64,000 nt of DNA from Methylophilus sp. (GTDB lineage Bacteria; Pseudomonadota; Gammaproteobacteria; Burkholderiales; Methylophilaceae). The first letter of the stretch is position 1; each line of letters opens with the position of its first letter. The stretch is taken from the NCBI GenBank assembly GCA_030696695.1, contig JAUYRP010000034.1, positions 434,001-498,000 of the forward strand. Reading direction: 5' to 3'. The translations under genes and the position numbers were made by a program. The notes beneath the pieces are model-generated. The model had not been told where the DNA came from. It saw nothing but the letters and a program-made list of their open reading frames with translations, and ran no database searches. This document shows positions 54,918 to 64,000 of this stretch, in pieces.

Positions 54918-56312
54918 ATGAAACATAAAGTCAAAAATATACATTTTATCGGCATCGGCGGCTCAGGCATGAGTGGCATCGCCGAGGTGTTGGTGAACTT
55001 GGATTTTGAAGTGAGCGGCTCTGATTTGGCAAGCAACGCCACAACCAAGCGCTTGGCATCGTTTGGTGCCACTGTGTATCAGGGGCATGCTAAAGAACAT
55101 TTAAATGACGCTGATGTGGTGGTGGTATCAAGTGCTGTGAACGAGCAAAACCCAGAAATCATTGCAGCGCGTGAAAAGAATATTCCAGTGATTCCACGTG
55201 CTTTGATGTTGGCAGAGCTGATGCGCTTTAAGCAAGGCATTGCAGTGGCTGGTACACATGGCAAGACCACGACAACCAGCCTGATTGCCAGTATTTTGGC
55301 AGAGGCTGGGATGGACCCTACGTTTGTGATTGGTGGCAAATTGGAATCAGCCAGTACCAATGCGCGTTTAGGTAGTGGTGATTATATTGTGGTAGAGGCA
55401 GATGAGTCTGATGCGTCATTCCTGCATTTGAGCCCAATTCTGGCGGTAGTAACCAATATTGACCATGACCACATGGGCACCTATGAACACAGTTTTGAAA
55501 AACTCAAAAGTGCATTCGTGGAGTTTTTACAGCAAATTCCGTTTTGGGGGATGGCGGTGTTGTGTACTGATGATGCCAATATCCGCGAGATTTTGCCAAG
55601 GGTGACGCGCCCTGTGATGACCTATGGCACCACTGACGATGCCAGAATTCGTGCAAAAAATATTCGTGCAGACAACGGCAAAATGCACTTTACCGTAGAC
55701 CGTATCAATGGCGTGACGACGACATTTGATGTCACCTTGAATTTACCAGGTAATCACTACGTGCTGAATGCGTTGGCTGCCATAGCTGTAGCCAGTGAGC
55801 TCAATGTGCCGGATGAAGCCATCGTGAAAGCCTTGAGAGAATTTAAAGGTGTGGGTCGCCGCTTTGAGCGTTATGGCGAGATTCCAGCACGCACAGGGGG
55901 AGCTTTTACCTTGATTGATGACTATGGACATCACCCGGTGGAGATGCAAGCGGTCATTGCGGCAGCACGTGGGGCCTTTCCAAATCGCCGTTTAGTCATG
56001 GCCTTTCAGCCACACCGTTACACACGGACTAGAGATTGTTTTGAGGATTTTGTCAGCGTGTTATCGACCACAGATGTAGCTTTATTGACCGAAGTGTACT
56101 CAGCCGGTGAAACACCGATTGTAGCTGCAGATACACGTAGTTTGATTCACGCAATACGTGTAATCGGCAAAAATCAACCAATGTTTGTTGAGACAACTGA
56201 TGCGCTGCCAGAAGCCATATTGAATGTCGCACAGGCCAATGATGTGGTGATTGTGATGGGCGCAGGCAGTATTGGCCAAGTGGCAGCCAAAACCAAGGAG
56301 CTTGCTCAGTGA
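54918..56312 (+). CDS. murC: UDP-MurNAc:L-alanine ligase
   Basis: The 464-aa Mur ligase that begins peptide assembly has the N-terminal [18 protein letters not shown], the ATP motif [14 protein letters not shown] (about 110) and [10 protein letters not shown] near 336. It overlaps murB by 4 nt and follows murG by 18 nt. Confidence 0.96.
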   Translation: MKHKVKNIHFIGIGGSGMSGIAEVLVNLDFEVSGSDLASNATTKRLASFGATVYQGHAKEHLNDADVVVVSSAVNEQNPEIIAAREKNIPVIPRALMLAELMRFKQGIAVAGTHGKTTTTSLIASILAEAGMDPTFVIGGKLESASTNARLGSGDYIVVEADESDASFLHLSPILAVVTNIDHDHMGTYEHSFEKLKSAFVEFLQQIPFWGMAVLCTDDANIREILPRVTRPVMTYGTTDDARIRAKNIRADNGKMHFTVDRINGVTTTFDVTLNLPGNHYVLNALAAIAVASELNVPDEAIVKALREFKGVGRRFERYGEIPARTGGAFTLIDDYGHHPVEMQAVIAAARGAFPNRRLVMAFQPHRYTRTRDCFEDFVSVLSTTDVALLTEVYSAGETPIVAADTRSLIHAIRVIGKNQPMFVETTDALPEAILNVAQANDVVIVMGAGSIGQVAAKTKELAQ

Positions 56313-57199
56313 TGGCACAAACCAAATCAGGATCTGTGCTGTTAAAACAGGAACCGTTAGCGCGCTACACCAGCTGGCGCGTGGGTGGCAAAGCAGATCA
56401 ATTGTTTATTGCAGACAGCGTGGAAGATTTGCAGGCGTTTTTACACGGATTACCCGCAGCTGAACCTGTCCATTTTATTGGGTTGGGTAGCAATTTACTA
56501 GTGCGTGATGGTGGTGTGCGTGGCACGGTGATTGTCATGCATCAAGCGTTAAGTGAATTGCAGATGGACGGTGAGCGGTTATATGCAGATGCTGGCGTGA
56601 CTTGCGCCAAATTGGCACGCTTTAGCGCAACACAAGCCAAGCAAGGTGCCGAGTTTATGGCGGGTATACCAGGCACAGTGGGTGGCGCATTGGCAATGAA
56701 TGCAGGTTGCTACGGTGCTGAAACATGGGACATTGTAGATCAAGTGAAAACCATCGATTTGGCAGGCGAAATGCACATCCGTGATAAAGCAGAGTATGTG
56801 GCGACATACCGCCATGTGCAGTTTCCTAAAGCAGATGAGTGGTTTTTAGGGGCATGGTTTACGTTAAAAGCAGGTGATGTAAAAGAGTCAACCCTGAAAA
56901 TTAAGCAACTATTGGCCACACGTTTGGCAAGCCAGCCACTCAATATGCCAAGTGCAGGCTCTACCTTTAGAAATCCAGAAGGTACCTACGCTGCCAAGTT
57001 AATTGAAGAGTGCGGACTCAAAGGTTACATCATCGGTGGCGCACAGGTTTCAGAAAAGCACGCCAACTTTATTGTGAATGTGGGTAATGCCACAGCGCTA
57101 GATATTGAATTATTGATTAAACATATTAAGGAAAAAGTGCTGGCGCAACATGGGATTGCACTGCACCAAGAAGTGAGAGTGATTGGCGAGTATGCGTAA
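56309..57199 (+). CDS. murB: UDP-N-acetylenolpyruvoylglucosamine reductase
   Basis: The 296-aa FAD enzyme reduces enolpyruvyl-UDP-GlcNAc to UDP-MurNAc. The FAD motif [15 protein letters not shown] is near residue 56, [15 protein letters not shown] near 119, and the catalytic Ser is in [12 protein letters not shown] (about 217). It is of the shorter MurB type. It overlaps ddlB by 8 nt. Confidence 0.95.
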   Translation: MMAQTKSGSVLLKQEPLARYTSWRVGGKADQLFIADSVEDLQAFLHGLPAAEPVHFIGLGSNLLVRDGGVRGTVIVMHQALSELQMDGERLYADAGVTCAKLARFSATQAKQGAEFMAGIPGTVGGALAMNAGCYGAETWDIVDQVKTIDLAGEMHIRDKAEYVATYRHVQFPKADEWFLGAWFTLKAGDVKESTLKIKQLLATRLASQPLNMPSAGSTFRNPEGTYAAKLIEECGLKGYIIGGAQVSEKHANFIVNVGNATALDIELLIKHIKEKVLAQHGIALHQEVRVIGEYA

Positions 57200-58145
57200 C
57201 GAAGTCGACGTAAAAAAATTTGGCAAAGTGGCTGTGTTGTTAGGTGGTAAATCTGGCGAGCGCGAAGTGTCGCTTAAAAGTGGCAATGCCGTATTGGCCG
57301 CATTGTTGAGACAAGGCGTGGATGCGTACGCATTTGATCCAGCGGAAAGACCTTTGAATGAGCTGGGTGGATTTGACAGAGTGTTTATCTCTTTGCATGG
57401 CCGCTTTGGTGAAGACGGCACCATACAAGGTGTGCTCGATTTAATGGGTATCCCATATACCGGTAGTGGTGTCATGGCCTCAGCCGTAGGTATGGATAAG
57501 TGGAGAACCAAATTGCTTTGGCGTGCAACCGATGTGGCGACGCCTGAATTTGAAATGCTGAATGCCAATACGAATTTTGACCAAGTGGTAGAACATTTAG
57601 GTTTGCCGCTATTTGTAAAACCAGCCAACGAAGGATCAAGTATCGGTATTAGCAAAGTGAAATCGGCGAGCGAATTACCTGAAGCATATGCGTTAGCAGC
57701 AAAAGCAGATCCACTAGTGATTGCGGAGAGGTTTGTAGGCGGTGGTGAATATACCGTAGGTATGCTTGATGGCATTGCACTGCCAATAATTCGTATTGTG
57801 CCTAAAAATGAATATTACGATTTTGAAGCAAAGTACTTGCGTAACGATACTGAGTATCACTGCCCATCAGGGTTAGACCCTGCCAAAGAAGCGCAGATTC
57901 AGCAAGAGGCTGTGCATGCTTTTGATGTATTGGGATGTAAAGGTTGGGGGCGCGTCGATTTCTTAATGGATGGGGCACCAGAGAATCCAGAAAGTCGCCA
58001 TTACTTTTTAGAAGTAAATACTAGCCCAGGCATGACCGACCATAGTTTGGTGCCCATGGCGGCAAAAGTTGCTGGGATGGAGTTTGACACATTGGTGCTA
58101 CGTATTTTGGCAATGACGTTACAGGACGCTAGCCGTGTGGAATAA
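57192..58145 (+). CDS. ddlB: D-alanine-D-alanine ligase B
   Basis: The 317-aa ATP-grasp enzyme has the start [33 protein letters not shown] near 60, [14 protein letters not shown] near 145 and the metal site [15 protein letters not shown] near 280. It makes the dipeptide used by MurF. ATG 57192 is preferred over the in-frame TTG 57183. It overlaps ftsQ by 11 nt. Confidence 0.96.
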   Translation: MRNEVDVKKFGKVAVLLGGKSGEREVSLKSGNAVLAALLRQGVDAYAFDPAERPLNELGGFDRVFISLHGRFGEDGTIQGVLDLMGIPYTGSGVMASAVGMDKWRTKLLWRATDVATPEFEMLNANTNFDQVVEHLGLPLFVKPANEGSSIGISKVKSASELPEAYALAAKADPLVIAERFVGGGEYTVGMLDGIALPIIRIVPKNEYYDFEAKYLRNDTEYHCPSGLDPAKEAQIQQEAVHAFDVLGCKGWGRVDFLMDGAPENPESRHYFLEVNTSPGMTDHSLVPMAAKVAGMEFDTLVLRILAMTLQDASRVE

Positions 58146-58863
58146 ACCACAACTGTTAAATTGGATCGCCAATTTTTTATACGCAACCTCCATTGTAATG
58201 CTGCTGTACGGATTGCTGTTTGTGGTTGTGCATCTGCCCATATTTCCACTGCGGGAGGTGCGTGTGGAAGGTGACTTATCCCATGTGAATCGGGAGCAGA
58301 TTAAGCTGATTGTAGCGAAGCATTTGAAAGGTAACTTTTTTACACTGAATTTAGAGCGCACGCGGGACGCGTTTGAAAAGTTACCTTGGGCACGCAGTGT
58401 AAGTGTAAGAAGACGCTGGCCAGATCAGATTGTAGTAGGGATTGAGGAGCATCAAGCTTTAGCGCGCTGGGGAAATTTGGCACTGGTGAATACACATGGT
58501 GAATTGTTTCATGCTGCTTCTGATGCGTTATTGCCCGTGTTTTATGGGCCTGGTGACGGGGTGCTGGAAGTGACAAAAGGGTATGCCACATTTGAAAAAA
58601 TATTGCAGCAAGCCAACATGAAGATAGCACAAGTTAAATTATCACCAAGACGGGCTTGGGAAATCAAAACCAAAGATGGGATGCAAATTGCGGTTGGTCG
58701 TGTAGATATGACCAAGCGTTTAGAAAAGTTTACAAAAGGCTACGTGACTACGTTGAGTCACCTCAATGTAAAAGTGACTTATGCAGACTTGCGTTACCCA
58801 AATGGATTTGCAGTGAGAAAGCCAGCACATATGAAACAACTAGAGCGTAAGCCGTCAGCATGA
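58135..58863 (+). CDS. ftsQ: Cell division protein FtsQ
   Basis: The 242-aa bitopic protein has one membrane segment (about 10-33), a POTRA domain starting [20 protein letters not shown] and the beta domain with [22 protein letters not shown]. The start is GTG 58135 inside the end of ddlB. It organises the divisome with FtsL and FtsB. Confidence 0.94.
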   Translation: MWNKPQLLNWIANFLYATSIVMLLYGLLFVVVHLPIFPLREVRVEGDLSHVNREQIKLIVAKHLKGNFFTLNLERTRDAFEKLPWARSVSVRRRWPDQIVVGIEEHQALARWGNLALVNTHGELFHAASDALLPVFYGPGDGVLEVTKGYATFEKILQQANMKIAQVKLSPRRAWEIKTKDGMQIAVGRVDMTKRLEKFTKGYVTTLSHLNVKVTYADLRYPNGFAVRKPAHMKQLERKPSA

Positions 58864-58894
58864 GTGACAAGGGAATAATTGGTGGGGAAAACAC

Positions 58895-60133
58895 ATGAGT
58901 AAAGTGCGGGAAGATAAAAATTTAATTGTGGGGCTGGATATCGGCACCTCAAAAATCGTGGCGATAGTCGCTGAGCTATTGCCAGAAGGATCAATCAAGG
59001 TGATTGGTTTAGGGCAGCATATTTCACGCGGGTTGAAAAAAGGCGTAGTGATCAATATTGATTCCACCATGCAGGCGATTCAGCGCGCGATTGAAGAAGC
59101 TGAGCTGATGGCGGATTGCAAAATCAACACCGTGTTCACAGGTATTGCTGGTAGCCATGTCAAAAGCCTGAATTCGCATGGCATGGTGAAAATTAAAGAC
59201 GCAGAAGTATCGCAAATGGATGTAGACCGTGTGGTGGAGACAGCGCGCGCAATCGCACTACCAGCAGACCAGCAGATTCTACATATTTTGACGCAAGAAT
59301 TTATTATCGATGGCCAAGAAGATGTGCGTGAGCCACTCGGCATGAGCGGCATGAAGCTAGAAGTGAAAGTGCATATCGTCACAGGTGCAGTTGCGGCTGC
59401 ACAGAATATTGTGAAGTGCATCAAGCGCTGTGGCTTAGAAGTCAGCGATTTGATTCTGCAACCTTTGGCATCAAGCATGGCTGTGCTGACAGAGGATGAA
59501 AAAGAATTAGGAGTGTGCTTGGTGGATATCGGCGGTGGTACCACGGACATTGCAGTGTTTAAAAATGGCGCCATTCGTCATACCGCCGTGATACCGATTG
59601 CAGGCGACCAAATGACCAATGATATTGCTGTGGCTTTCCGCACACCTACGCAGTCGGCTGAGGAAATCAAAGTGAAATATGGATGTGCACTTAGACAGCT
59701 GGCTGATGCACGCGAAGTAGTAGAAGTGCCTGGTGTGGATGGCCGTGAGCCACGTCAGCTTTCCATTCAAACGTTGGCAGAAGTAATTGAGCCGCGCGTA
59801 GTGGAGTTGTACGAGTTTGTGCAGCAAGAGCTGAGACGCAGTGGTATGGAAGAAATGATTGCATCTGGCATTGTCATCACAGGTGGTTCGGCTGCCATGC
59901 GTGGCATGGTGGAATTGGGCGAAGAGATATTCCATACCCCAGTACGTTTGGGGATGCCGCGTTATGTGGCTGGCCTATCAGAAGTGATTAACAACCCAAG
60001 GTATGCCACTGGTGTGGGCTTGGTGTTGATGGGTAAACAGCAGTTAGAGCGTCAGCTCATGGGACAAATGCAGACTGGTTCCATAGTTAGAATTTTTGAA
60101 AGAATGAAGAGTTGGTTTCAAGGCAATTTTTAA
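58895..60133 (+). CDS. ftsA: Cell division protein FtsA
   Basis: The 412-aa actin-like protein tethers FtsZ to the membrane. The start NLIVGLDIGTSKIVAIV and the ATP motif VDIGGGTTDIAVFKNG (about 210) are diagnostic, and an amphipathic C-terminal helix (IVRIFERMKSWFQGNF) acts as membrane anchor. GGTGGGG lies 7 nt before ATG. The final codons (QGNF, stop) recur 95 nt downstream. The gap from ftsQ is itself a 12-codon ATG-TGA frame joined by ATGA overlaps. Confidence 0.96.
   Translation: MSKVREDKNLIVGLDIGTSKIVAIVAELLPEGSIKVIGLGQHISRGLKKGVVINIDSTMQAIQRAIEEAELMADCKINTVFTGIAGSHVKSLNSHGMVKIKDAEVSQMDVDRVVETARAIALPADQQILHILTQEFIIDGQEDVREPLGMSGMKLEVKVHIVTGAVAAAQNIVKCIKRCGLEVSDLILQPLASSMAVLTEDEKELGVCLVDIGGGTTDIAVFKNGAIRHTAVIPIAGDQMTNDIAVAFRTPTQSAEEIKVKYGCALRQLADAREVVEVPGVDGREPRQLSIQTLAEVIEPRVVELYEFVQQELRRSGMEEMIASGIVITGGSAAMRGMVELGEEIFHTPVRLGMPRYVAGLSEVINNPRYATGVGLVLMGKQQLERQLMGQMQTGSIVRIFERMKSWFQGNF
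60118..60132 (+). repeat. ftsA tail, copy A
   Basis: TCAAGGCAATTTTTA is identical to 60213-60227, and AGTTG occurs just before both, with a 3-nt difference in spacing. Confidence 0.75.
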
Positions 60134-60135
60134 TT

Positions 60136-60228
60136 GTGCAGGAGTTGGTTTGGCTGCGACATAACCTAAAGGTGAGTCTACGCCGCAACAGACTGCTGCG
60201 CAGTCTTAGTTGTCAAGGCAATTTTTAG
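60136..60228 (+). CDS. Short open frame after ftsA ending in the duplicated ftsA tail
   Basis: A GTG start 2 nt after the ftsA stop opens a 30-codon frame through the insert, ending Cys-Gln-Gly-Asn-Phe-stop, like the FtsA end Phe-Gln-Gly-Asn-Phe. It parallels the two frames upstream, but ftsZ here has its own strong ribosome site 96 nt later. The peptide is basic (Arg/Leu-rich). Confidence 0.2.
   Translation: MQELVWLRHNLKVSLRRNRLLRSLSCQGNF
60147..60201 (-). repeat. Stem-loop element, copy 3 (ftsA-ftsZ, inverted)
   Basis: Read on the minus strand it ends GGTTATGTCGCAGCCAAACC, matching 15 of 20 positions of the terminal block of copy 1 and of copy 2, preceded by ACTCACCTTTA and GTTGCGGCG blocks. 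A perfect hairpin AGACTGC-TGC-GCAGTCT (60190-60206) marks its other end. Orientation is opposite to copies 1 and 2. Confidence 0.5.
60213..60227 (+). repeat. ftsA tail, copy B
   Basis: The 15-nt repeat of the ftsA end is followed by TAG instead of TAA and lies at the right edge of the insert. From 60229 to 60324 the ftsZ leader follows, with AAGTAGTTGA present twice near 60230-60256 and no obvious promoter. Confidence 0.7.
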
Positions 60229-60324
60229 TAAGTAGTTGAATGTAATGAAGTAGTTGATTTAGGGCTGGGTAAGTTAAGCGCAAATTTAATTTACCTAAAA
60301 ACAAAAGGCAAAAGGAGGTTCAAG

Positions 60325-61491
60325 ATGTTTGAAATTATGGAAAAAGATTCACAAGAGGCGGTAATTAAGGTAATTGGTGTGGGCGGTTGCGGTGGTAATG
60401 CAGTTGAGCACATGATGTCTAAAGCAGTGAGTGGCGTAGAATTTATTTGCGCCAATACGGACATGCAAGCACTGAAGAAAAGTCATGCAAAAACAGTGCT
60501 GCAAATTGGCGAAGATATTACCAAAGGTTTAGGCGCAGGGGCAAAACCAGAGATTGGTCGCGAAGCTGCATTAGAGGACCGCGACCGCATTGCGGAAGTC
60601 ATTGACGGTGCGGATATGTTGTTCATTACAGCAGGTATGGGTGGTGGTACTGGCACTGGTGCAGCACCGATCATTGCCGAAGTGGCCAAAGAAATGGGCA
60701 TTTTGACCGTGGCTGTGGTTACCAAGCCATTTGCATTTGAAGGCAAGCGTACTAAAGTGGCTATTGAAGGGCTTGAAGAGCTTTCACAGCATGTGGACTC
60801 ACTGATTGTGATTCCGAATGAAAAATTGATGGAAGTATTGGGCGAAGATGTGCCGTTCCTAGAAGCCTTCCGTGCTGCGAACGATGTGTTACACAACGCT
60901 GTCTCAGGTATTGCAGAGATTATCAATTGCCCAGGCTTGGTAAACGTTGACTTTGCTGACGTGCGTACCGTGATGTCTGAAATGGGTATGGCAATGATGG
61001 GTTCTGCAGAAGCCAGTGGTCCAGACCGTGCGCGTATTGCAGCAGAGCAAGCGGTAGCAAGCCCATTATTGGAAGATGTTAACTTGGCGAATGCACGTGG
61101 TGTTTTAGTGAATATCAGCGCAAGTAGTAGTTTTAAAATGAAAGAATACTACGATGTGATGAATACCATTAAAGCATTCACAGCAGAGGATGCGACTGTG
61201 ATTGTTGGTAATGTGATGGATGAGACGATGGGCGATAATTTACGCGTGACCATGGTGGCCACAGGTTTGAGTGGCGCAGTTGCACGTCGCCAACCAAAGC
61301 CAGAGCTTAAAGTCATGACCACAGTACGTGATGGCACCACTAACCAACCTATTTTTGTAGGGATGGAAGATGAAGAAGATGCGCCAGCTGTATTTAGTAG
61401 TAATAACCGCCGTGCGCAAGTAGAAGCGATGAAAATGTCAGGGGTGGAAGAGTACGATATTCCTGCATTTTTACGCAAACAAGCGGACTAA
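60325..61491 (+). CDS. ftsZ: Cell division GTPase FtsZ
   Basis: The 388-aa tubulin homologue has the GTP motif GMGGGTGTGAAP (about 106), VGGCGGNAVEHM near the start and the C-terminal conserved peptide EYDIPAFLRKQ that binds FtsA and ZipA. AAAGGAGG lies 8 nt before ATG, an unusually strong ribosome site for this cluster, consistent with the high FtsZ demand. Confidence 0.97.
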   Translation: MFEIMEKDSQEAVIKVIGVGGCGGNAVEHMMSKAVSGVEFICANTDMQALKKSHAKTVLQIGEDITKGLGAGAKPEIGREAALEDRDRIAEVIDGADMLFITAGMGGGTGTGAAPIIAEVAKEMGILTVAVVTKPFAFEGKRTKVAIEGLEELSQHVDSLIVIPNEKLMEVLGEDVPFLEAFRAANDVLHNAVSGIAEIINCPGLVNVDFADVRTVMSEMGMAMMGSAEASGPDRARIAAEQAVASPLLEDVNLANARGVLVNISASSSFKMKEYYDVMNTIKAFTAEDATVIVGNVMDETMGDNLRVTMVATGLSGAVARRQPKPELKVMTTVRDGTTNQPIFVGMEDEEDAPAVFSSNNRRAQVEAMKMSGVEEYDIPAFLRKQAD

Positions 61492-61566
61492 TTGCAACTA
61501 AGTGAACGTGTAGGTTGGTGTTAAACTATTCGCTTACGGTGTGATAGATAACATAGGAAACATTAA

Positions 61567-62508
61567 GTGCTTAAACAAAGAACACTGAAAAAAACAGTGA
61601 GTGCCACTGGCGTCGGCTTACATAATGGTGAGAAGGTCATCATGACGCTAAAGCCTGCGCCTGTCGATTCAGGTATTGTATTTTGCCGTGCCGATTTGCC
61701 CGGTGCGCCAACGATTCAAGCAACGCCTGATGCAGTCAAAGACACGCGCCTGTGCTCTGCCCTAGAGCAAAATGGCGCGCGCGTGGCCACTGTTGAGCAT
61801 TTAATGTCTGCCCTAGCTGGATTGGGGGTAGACAATGTGCGGATTGATGTGACCGCATCTGAAATTCCTATCATGGATGGTAGTTCGGGACCATTCATTT
61901 ATTTGCTGCAGTCTGCTGGCATTGTTGAGCAGAACGCACCAAAGAAATTCATCAAAATCAAAAAAATGGTCGAAATTAAAGAGGCCGATAAATGGGTGAA
62001 ATTTGAACCCTATCACGGTTTTAAAATGGAATTCACCATTGATTTTGCGCATCCAGTGTTTGATCACTCTGGCAAAACAGTGACGATTGATTTTGCAGAC
62101 AACTCTTATATCAAAGAGATTAGCCGTGCCCGTACTTTTGGATTTATGCACGAAGTCGAATACTTGCGTGCCAATGGCTTGGCACGTGGCGGTAGCTTAG
62201 ATAACGCTATCGTGTTAGATGAATACCGTGTGCTCAATTCAGATGGTTTGCGTTATGAAGACGAATTTGCTAAACACAAAGTGTTAGATGCGATTGGCGA
62301 TTTGTATATGTTGGGGCATCCGATTCTAGGCGCGTTTACTGCGTATAAGTCTGGTCATGCTTTGAATAACCAGTTGTTACGCGCATTGTTAGAAGATGCT
62401 GATGCTTGGGAATATGCAGTATTTGAACATCTTGAGGATGCACCTGCGGGGTTTGTTGAACAAAGGCAGTACTTTACCCCTGCTTTAATGCCACACTTTA
62501 GCGGGTAG
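61567..62508 (+). CDS. lpxC: UDP-3-O-acyl-GlcNAc deacetylase
   Basis: The 313-aa zinc enzyme commits UDP-GlcNAc to lipid A synthesis. Zinc and catalytic residues lie in [10 protein letters not shown] (about 77-86) and [16 protein letters not shown] (about 237), and the substrate-tunnel residues in MDGSSGPF. The start is GTG 61567 with AGGAAAC upstream. It closes the dcw cluster as in most proteobacteria. Confidence 0.96.
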   Translation: MLKQRTLKKTVSATGVGLHNGEKVIMTLKPAPVDSGIVFCRADLPGAPTIQATPDAVKDTRLCSALEQNGARVATVEHLMSALAGLGVDNVRIDVTASEIPIMDGSSGPFIYLLQSAGIVEQNAPKKFIKIKKMVEIKEADKWVKFEPYHGFKMEFTIDFAHPVFDHSGKTVTIDFADNSYIKEISRARTFGFMHEVEYLRANGLARGGSLDNAIVLDEYRVLNSDGLRYEDEFAKHKVLDAIGDLYMLGHPILGAFTAYKSGHALNNQLLRALLEDADAWEYAVFEHLEDAPAGFVEQRQYFTPALMPHFSG

Positions 62509-62544
62509 CAACATGCAATATAGTAAAGCAACTCAGGCGAGCTT

Positions 62545-62727
62545 ATGATTGTGATTCGGCTTGCAGTTGTATTGATGATCATTTCAGCATTTATTTTGCT
62601 GGGATTATACGTATACAGTAAAGACAAAAAGTATTTGCGCTACTTTAAGCAACTAGCGCAACTGGCAGGTTGGTTCTTGCTGTTTGTGTTAGTGTTATTT
62701 TTTGTAAGTCGCGTGCTGCGCATTTGA
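62545..62727 (+). CDS. Small two-helix membrane protein
   Basis: The 60-aa protein has two hydrophobic segments (about 3-24 and 40-58) separated by a Lys/Tyr-rich loop (YSKDKKYLRYFK). No family was recognised. It lies between lpxC and the transglycosylase gene with short gaps (36 and 17 nt), so it is probably co-transcribed with the latter. Confidence 0.55.
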   Translation: MIVIRLAVVLMIISAFILLGLYVYSKDKKYLRYFKQLAQLAGWFLLFVLVLFFVSRVLRI

Positions 62728-62744
62728 GATGAAAGTGAACAAAT

Positions 62745-64000
62745 ATGCGACGCCATCCATTAGTCATTTATCTTAGTTTTACCTTCCTTCTGCTGCAGGC
62801 CAGTTTGGTGTATGCCCTTGCTGGTGATGATGATGTACTCATCGCTAAAGCAGCCTATGACAAAAATAACAGCTTCGCCTTAGCCGATGCTGTTAGTCGA
62901 TTAAAAGAGAAACAACATCCATTAGCACCTTACGCCGATTATTGGTGGATGCTATCCAGTTTGGGAGAAACAAGCCCAGCTGCTGTCAACGCATTTTTAG
63001 TGCAGTATCAATCTTTACCGTTTGCCGACAGGCTGAGGGGTGAGTGGCTAAAAAAACTAGGTAAGCAAAAAAACTGGGCACTATTTTTAGAAGTCTATCC
63101 GCAATATCAGTTACAAGATCCAGCGGTCGCTTGTTATGCTGCAGAAGCCAGCGCAACCTTAGAAGACAGTAAATCTTTAGAGGCGGCTAAGGCGCTGTGG
63201 TTTCAAGCCAAAGAGCAGCCAGGCAACTGCAATGCTTTATTCGATCAATTACAAGCAGCTCAATTATTAACAGATGACGACATCGTGGCGCGTTTTCGTT
63301 TGGCACTATCAGAAAATCGCCTGACATTGGCAAAAGGCATCGCAAAACGCAGTAAAGCGATAGACGCGACATTTTTAAAACAAATAGATGCCGTGAATGC
63401 GAACCCGCAAAAAGCGGTGGCAAAAAAAACCATCAGTACAACTACTGCATTCGGCAAAGAGCTTTATTTATATGCGCTCAATCAAATTGCAAAAACAGGT
63501 TCAGCAGAGGCGCTAAATGCTTTTAAATCTATTCAGTCTATGTTGAATGCAGAGCAGAAAAGTTATTTTTATGGTCGTTTAGCGCTGTTGGCAGCGCAAC
63601 GTCATGAAGTGGAAGCTTACCAATGGTTTAGATTGGCTGAAAATACAGCGCTAGATAATGTGCAAATGGAGTGGTTTGCACGTAGCGCATTACGTCAAAG
63701 CAACTGGCCACAGCTGCTAGAAGTGATTGCAATGATGTCAGCTGAACAAGCAGATGAAGCCACGTGGCGGTATTGGAAAGCACGTGCCCTTAAAGCGCAA
63801 AATCAAATGTTAGAGGCCAATAGTTTATTTGCGATGTTGTCTACGGAGCGCCATTTTTATGGTTGGTTGGCACAAGAAGAGTTGGAGGCTAGCCTACGTG
63901 CTCAACCAATAGAGTATGTGCCCACAGATGAGGACATTGATGCCTTTGCTAAGTCTGAGCCGGTGAAACGTGCAGAAGCTTTGCAACGTTTGGACATGCG
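62745..64000 (+). CDS. Soluble lytic murein transglycosylase (Slt70-like), 5' part
   Basis: The first 418 codons of a frame run off the right edge. A signal peptide (residues 1-22, ending VYALAGD) is followed by the alpha-superhelical U-domain, with the Slt blocks PYADYWWM, FAD-RLRGEWLKKL and TWRYWKARAL, and FYGWLAQEEL near residue 370. The catalytic SLT domain is beyond the window. It cleaves peptidoglycan to give 1,6-anhydro-MurNAc ends. No stop or frameshift was seen in the visible part. Confidence 0.88.
   Translation, partial: MRRHPLVIYLSFTFLLLQASLVYALAGDDDVLIAKAAYDKNNSFALADAVSRLKEKQHPLAPYADYWWMLSSLGETSPAAVNAFLVQYQSLPFADRLRGEWLKKLGKQKNWALFLEVYPQYQLQDPAVACYAAEASATLEDSKSLEAAKALWFQAKEQPGNCNALFDQLQAAQLLTDDDIVARFRLALSENRLTLAKGIAKRSKAIDATFLKQIDAVNANPQKAVAKKTISTTTAFGKELYLYALNQIAKTGSAEALNAFKSIQSMLNAEQKSYFYGRLALLAAQRHEVEAYQWFRLAENTALDNVQMEWFARSALRQSNWPQLLEVIAMMSAEQADEATWRYWKARALKAQNQMLEANSLFAMLSTERHFYGWLAQEELEASLRAQPIEYVPTDEDIDAFAKSEPVKRAEALQRLDM

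Noticed and set aside
50928-60228. Tail duplications as simple transposon target-site duplications or integron attC cassettes
   Set aside because: The repeats are of very different length (67, 21-33, 15 nt) and coincide with gene ends; the stem-loop elements lack the attC core pattern (GTTRRRY/RYYYAAC), and no transposase or integrase is nearby.
1-64000. CRISPR arrays, tRNA or rRNA genes, prophage
   Set aside because: No regularly spaced repeats, cloverleaf-like segments, rRNA sequence or phage genes were found on reading through both strands.

Overview
The window reads as a chromosomal segment of a methylotrophic betaproteobacterium, most likely family Methylophilaceae and Methylotenera-like. 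This is inferred from gene content: a lanthanide-type XoxF methanol dehydrogenase with XoxJ and c-type cytochromes, an NAD-linked FdsGBACD formate dehydrogenase with its molybdenum-cofactor genes, and betaproteobacterial housekeeping genes. Nothing in it looks like a prophage, a classical insertion sequence, a CRISPR array, an rRNA operon or a tRNA.

Layout. 1-10.9 kb: miscellaneous genes, namely the tail of an FAD-dependent oxidoreductase, a Gly-rich membrane protein, a PA2779/PA2778-like pair, a GGDEF cyclase, a FadL-type porin, an HD-GYP response regulator, a TPR/2OG-oxygenase protein, a YihY-CNB fusion and proline iminopeptidase. 11.1-17.0 kb: the methanol oxidation block, xoxF, xoxJ, a XoxG-like cytochrome, a paralogous lipoprotein cytochrome and a type II NADH dehydrogenase. 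17.0-22.5 kb: lplT, PIN-PhoH, bcp and a tonB-histidine kinase pair. 22.6-32.2 kb: the moaA-mobA-mobB-moeA operon, divergent from fdsGBA-fdhD-fdsD. 32.3-42.4 kb: a glycosyltransferase, rpmE, rho, trxA, small conserved genes, rsmI, pyrC and a decayed nhaA. 42.8-43.1 kb: RNase P RNA. 43.6-62.5 kb: the division and cell wall (dcw) cluster from mraZ to lpxC. The window ends inside an slt-like lytic transglycosylase gene.

How it fits together. XoxF oxidises methanol in the periplasm and passes electrons to cytochrome c. Formate, further down the C1 pathway, is oxidised by the Mo-dependent Fds enzyme to give NADH, whose cofactor is supplied by the adjacent moa/mob/moe genes and activated by FdhD. 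NDH-2 can feed NADH to quinone. The dcw genes form a tightly overlapping operon for peptidoglycan precursor synthesis and septation.

The most unusual structure lies in the dcw cluster. At three junctions (mraY-murD, ftsW-murG, ftsA-ftsZ) the extreme 3' end of the upstream gene occurs twice, flanking a 70-130 bp insert. The three inserts appear to contain divergent copies of one small stem-loop element (inverted in the third case), and each insert is an open frame that runs into the duplicated tail. In mraY and ftsW the coding differences between the two tails are nearly all synonymous. Other notable points are an nhaA pseudogene with three lesions, an operator-like repeat overlapping the promoters of both cytochrome genes, and a likely Fur-controlled tonB-kinase operon.
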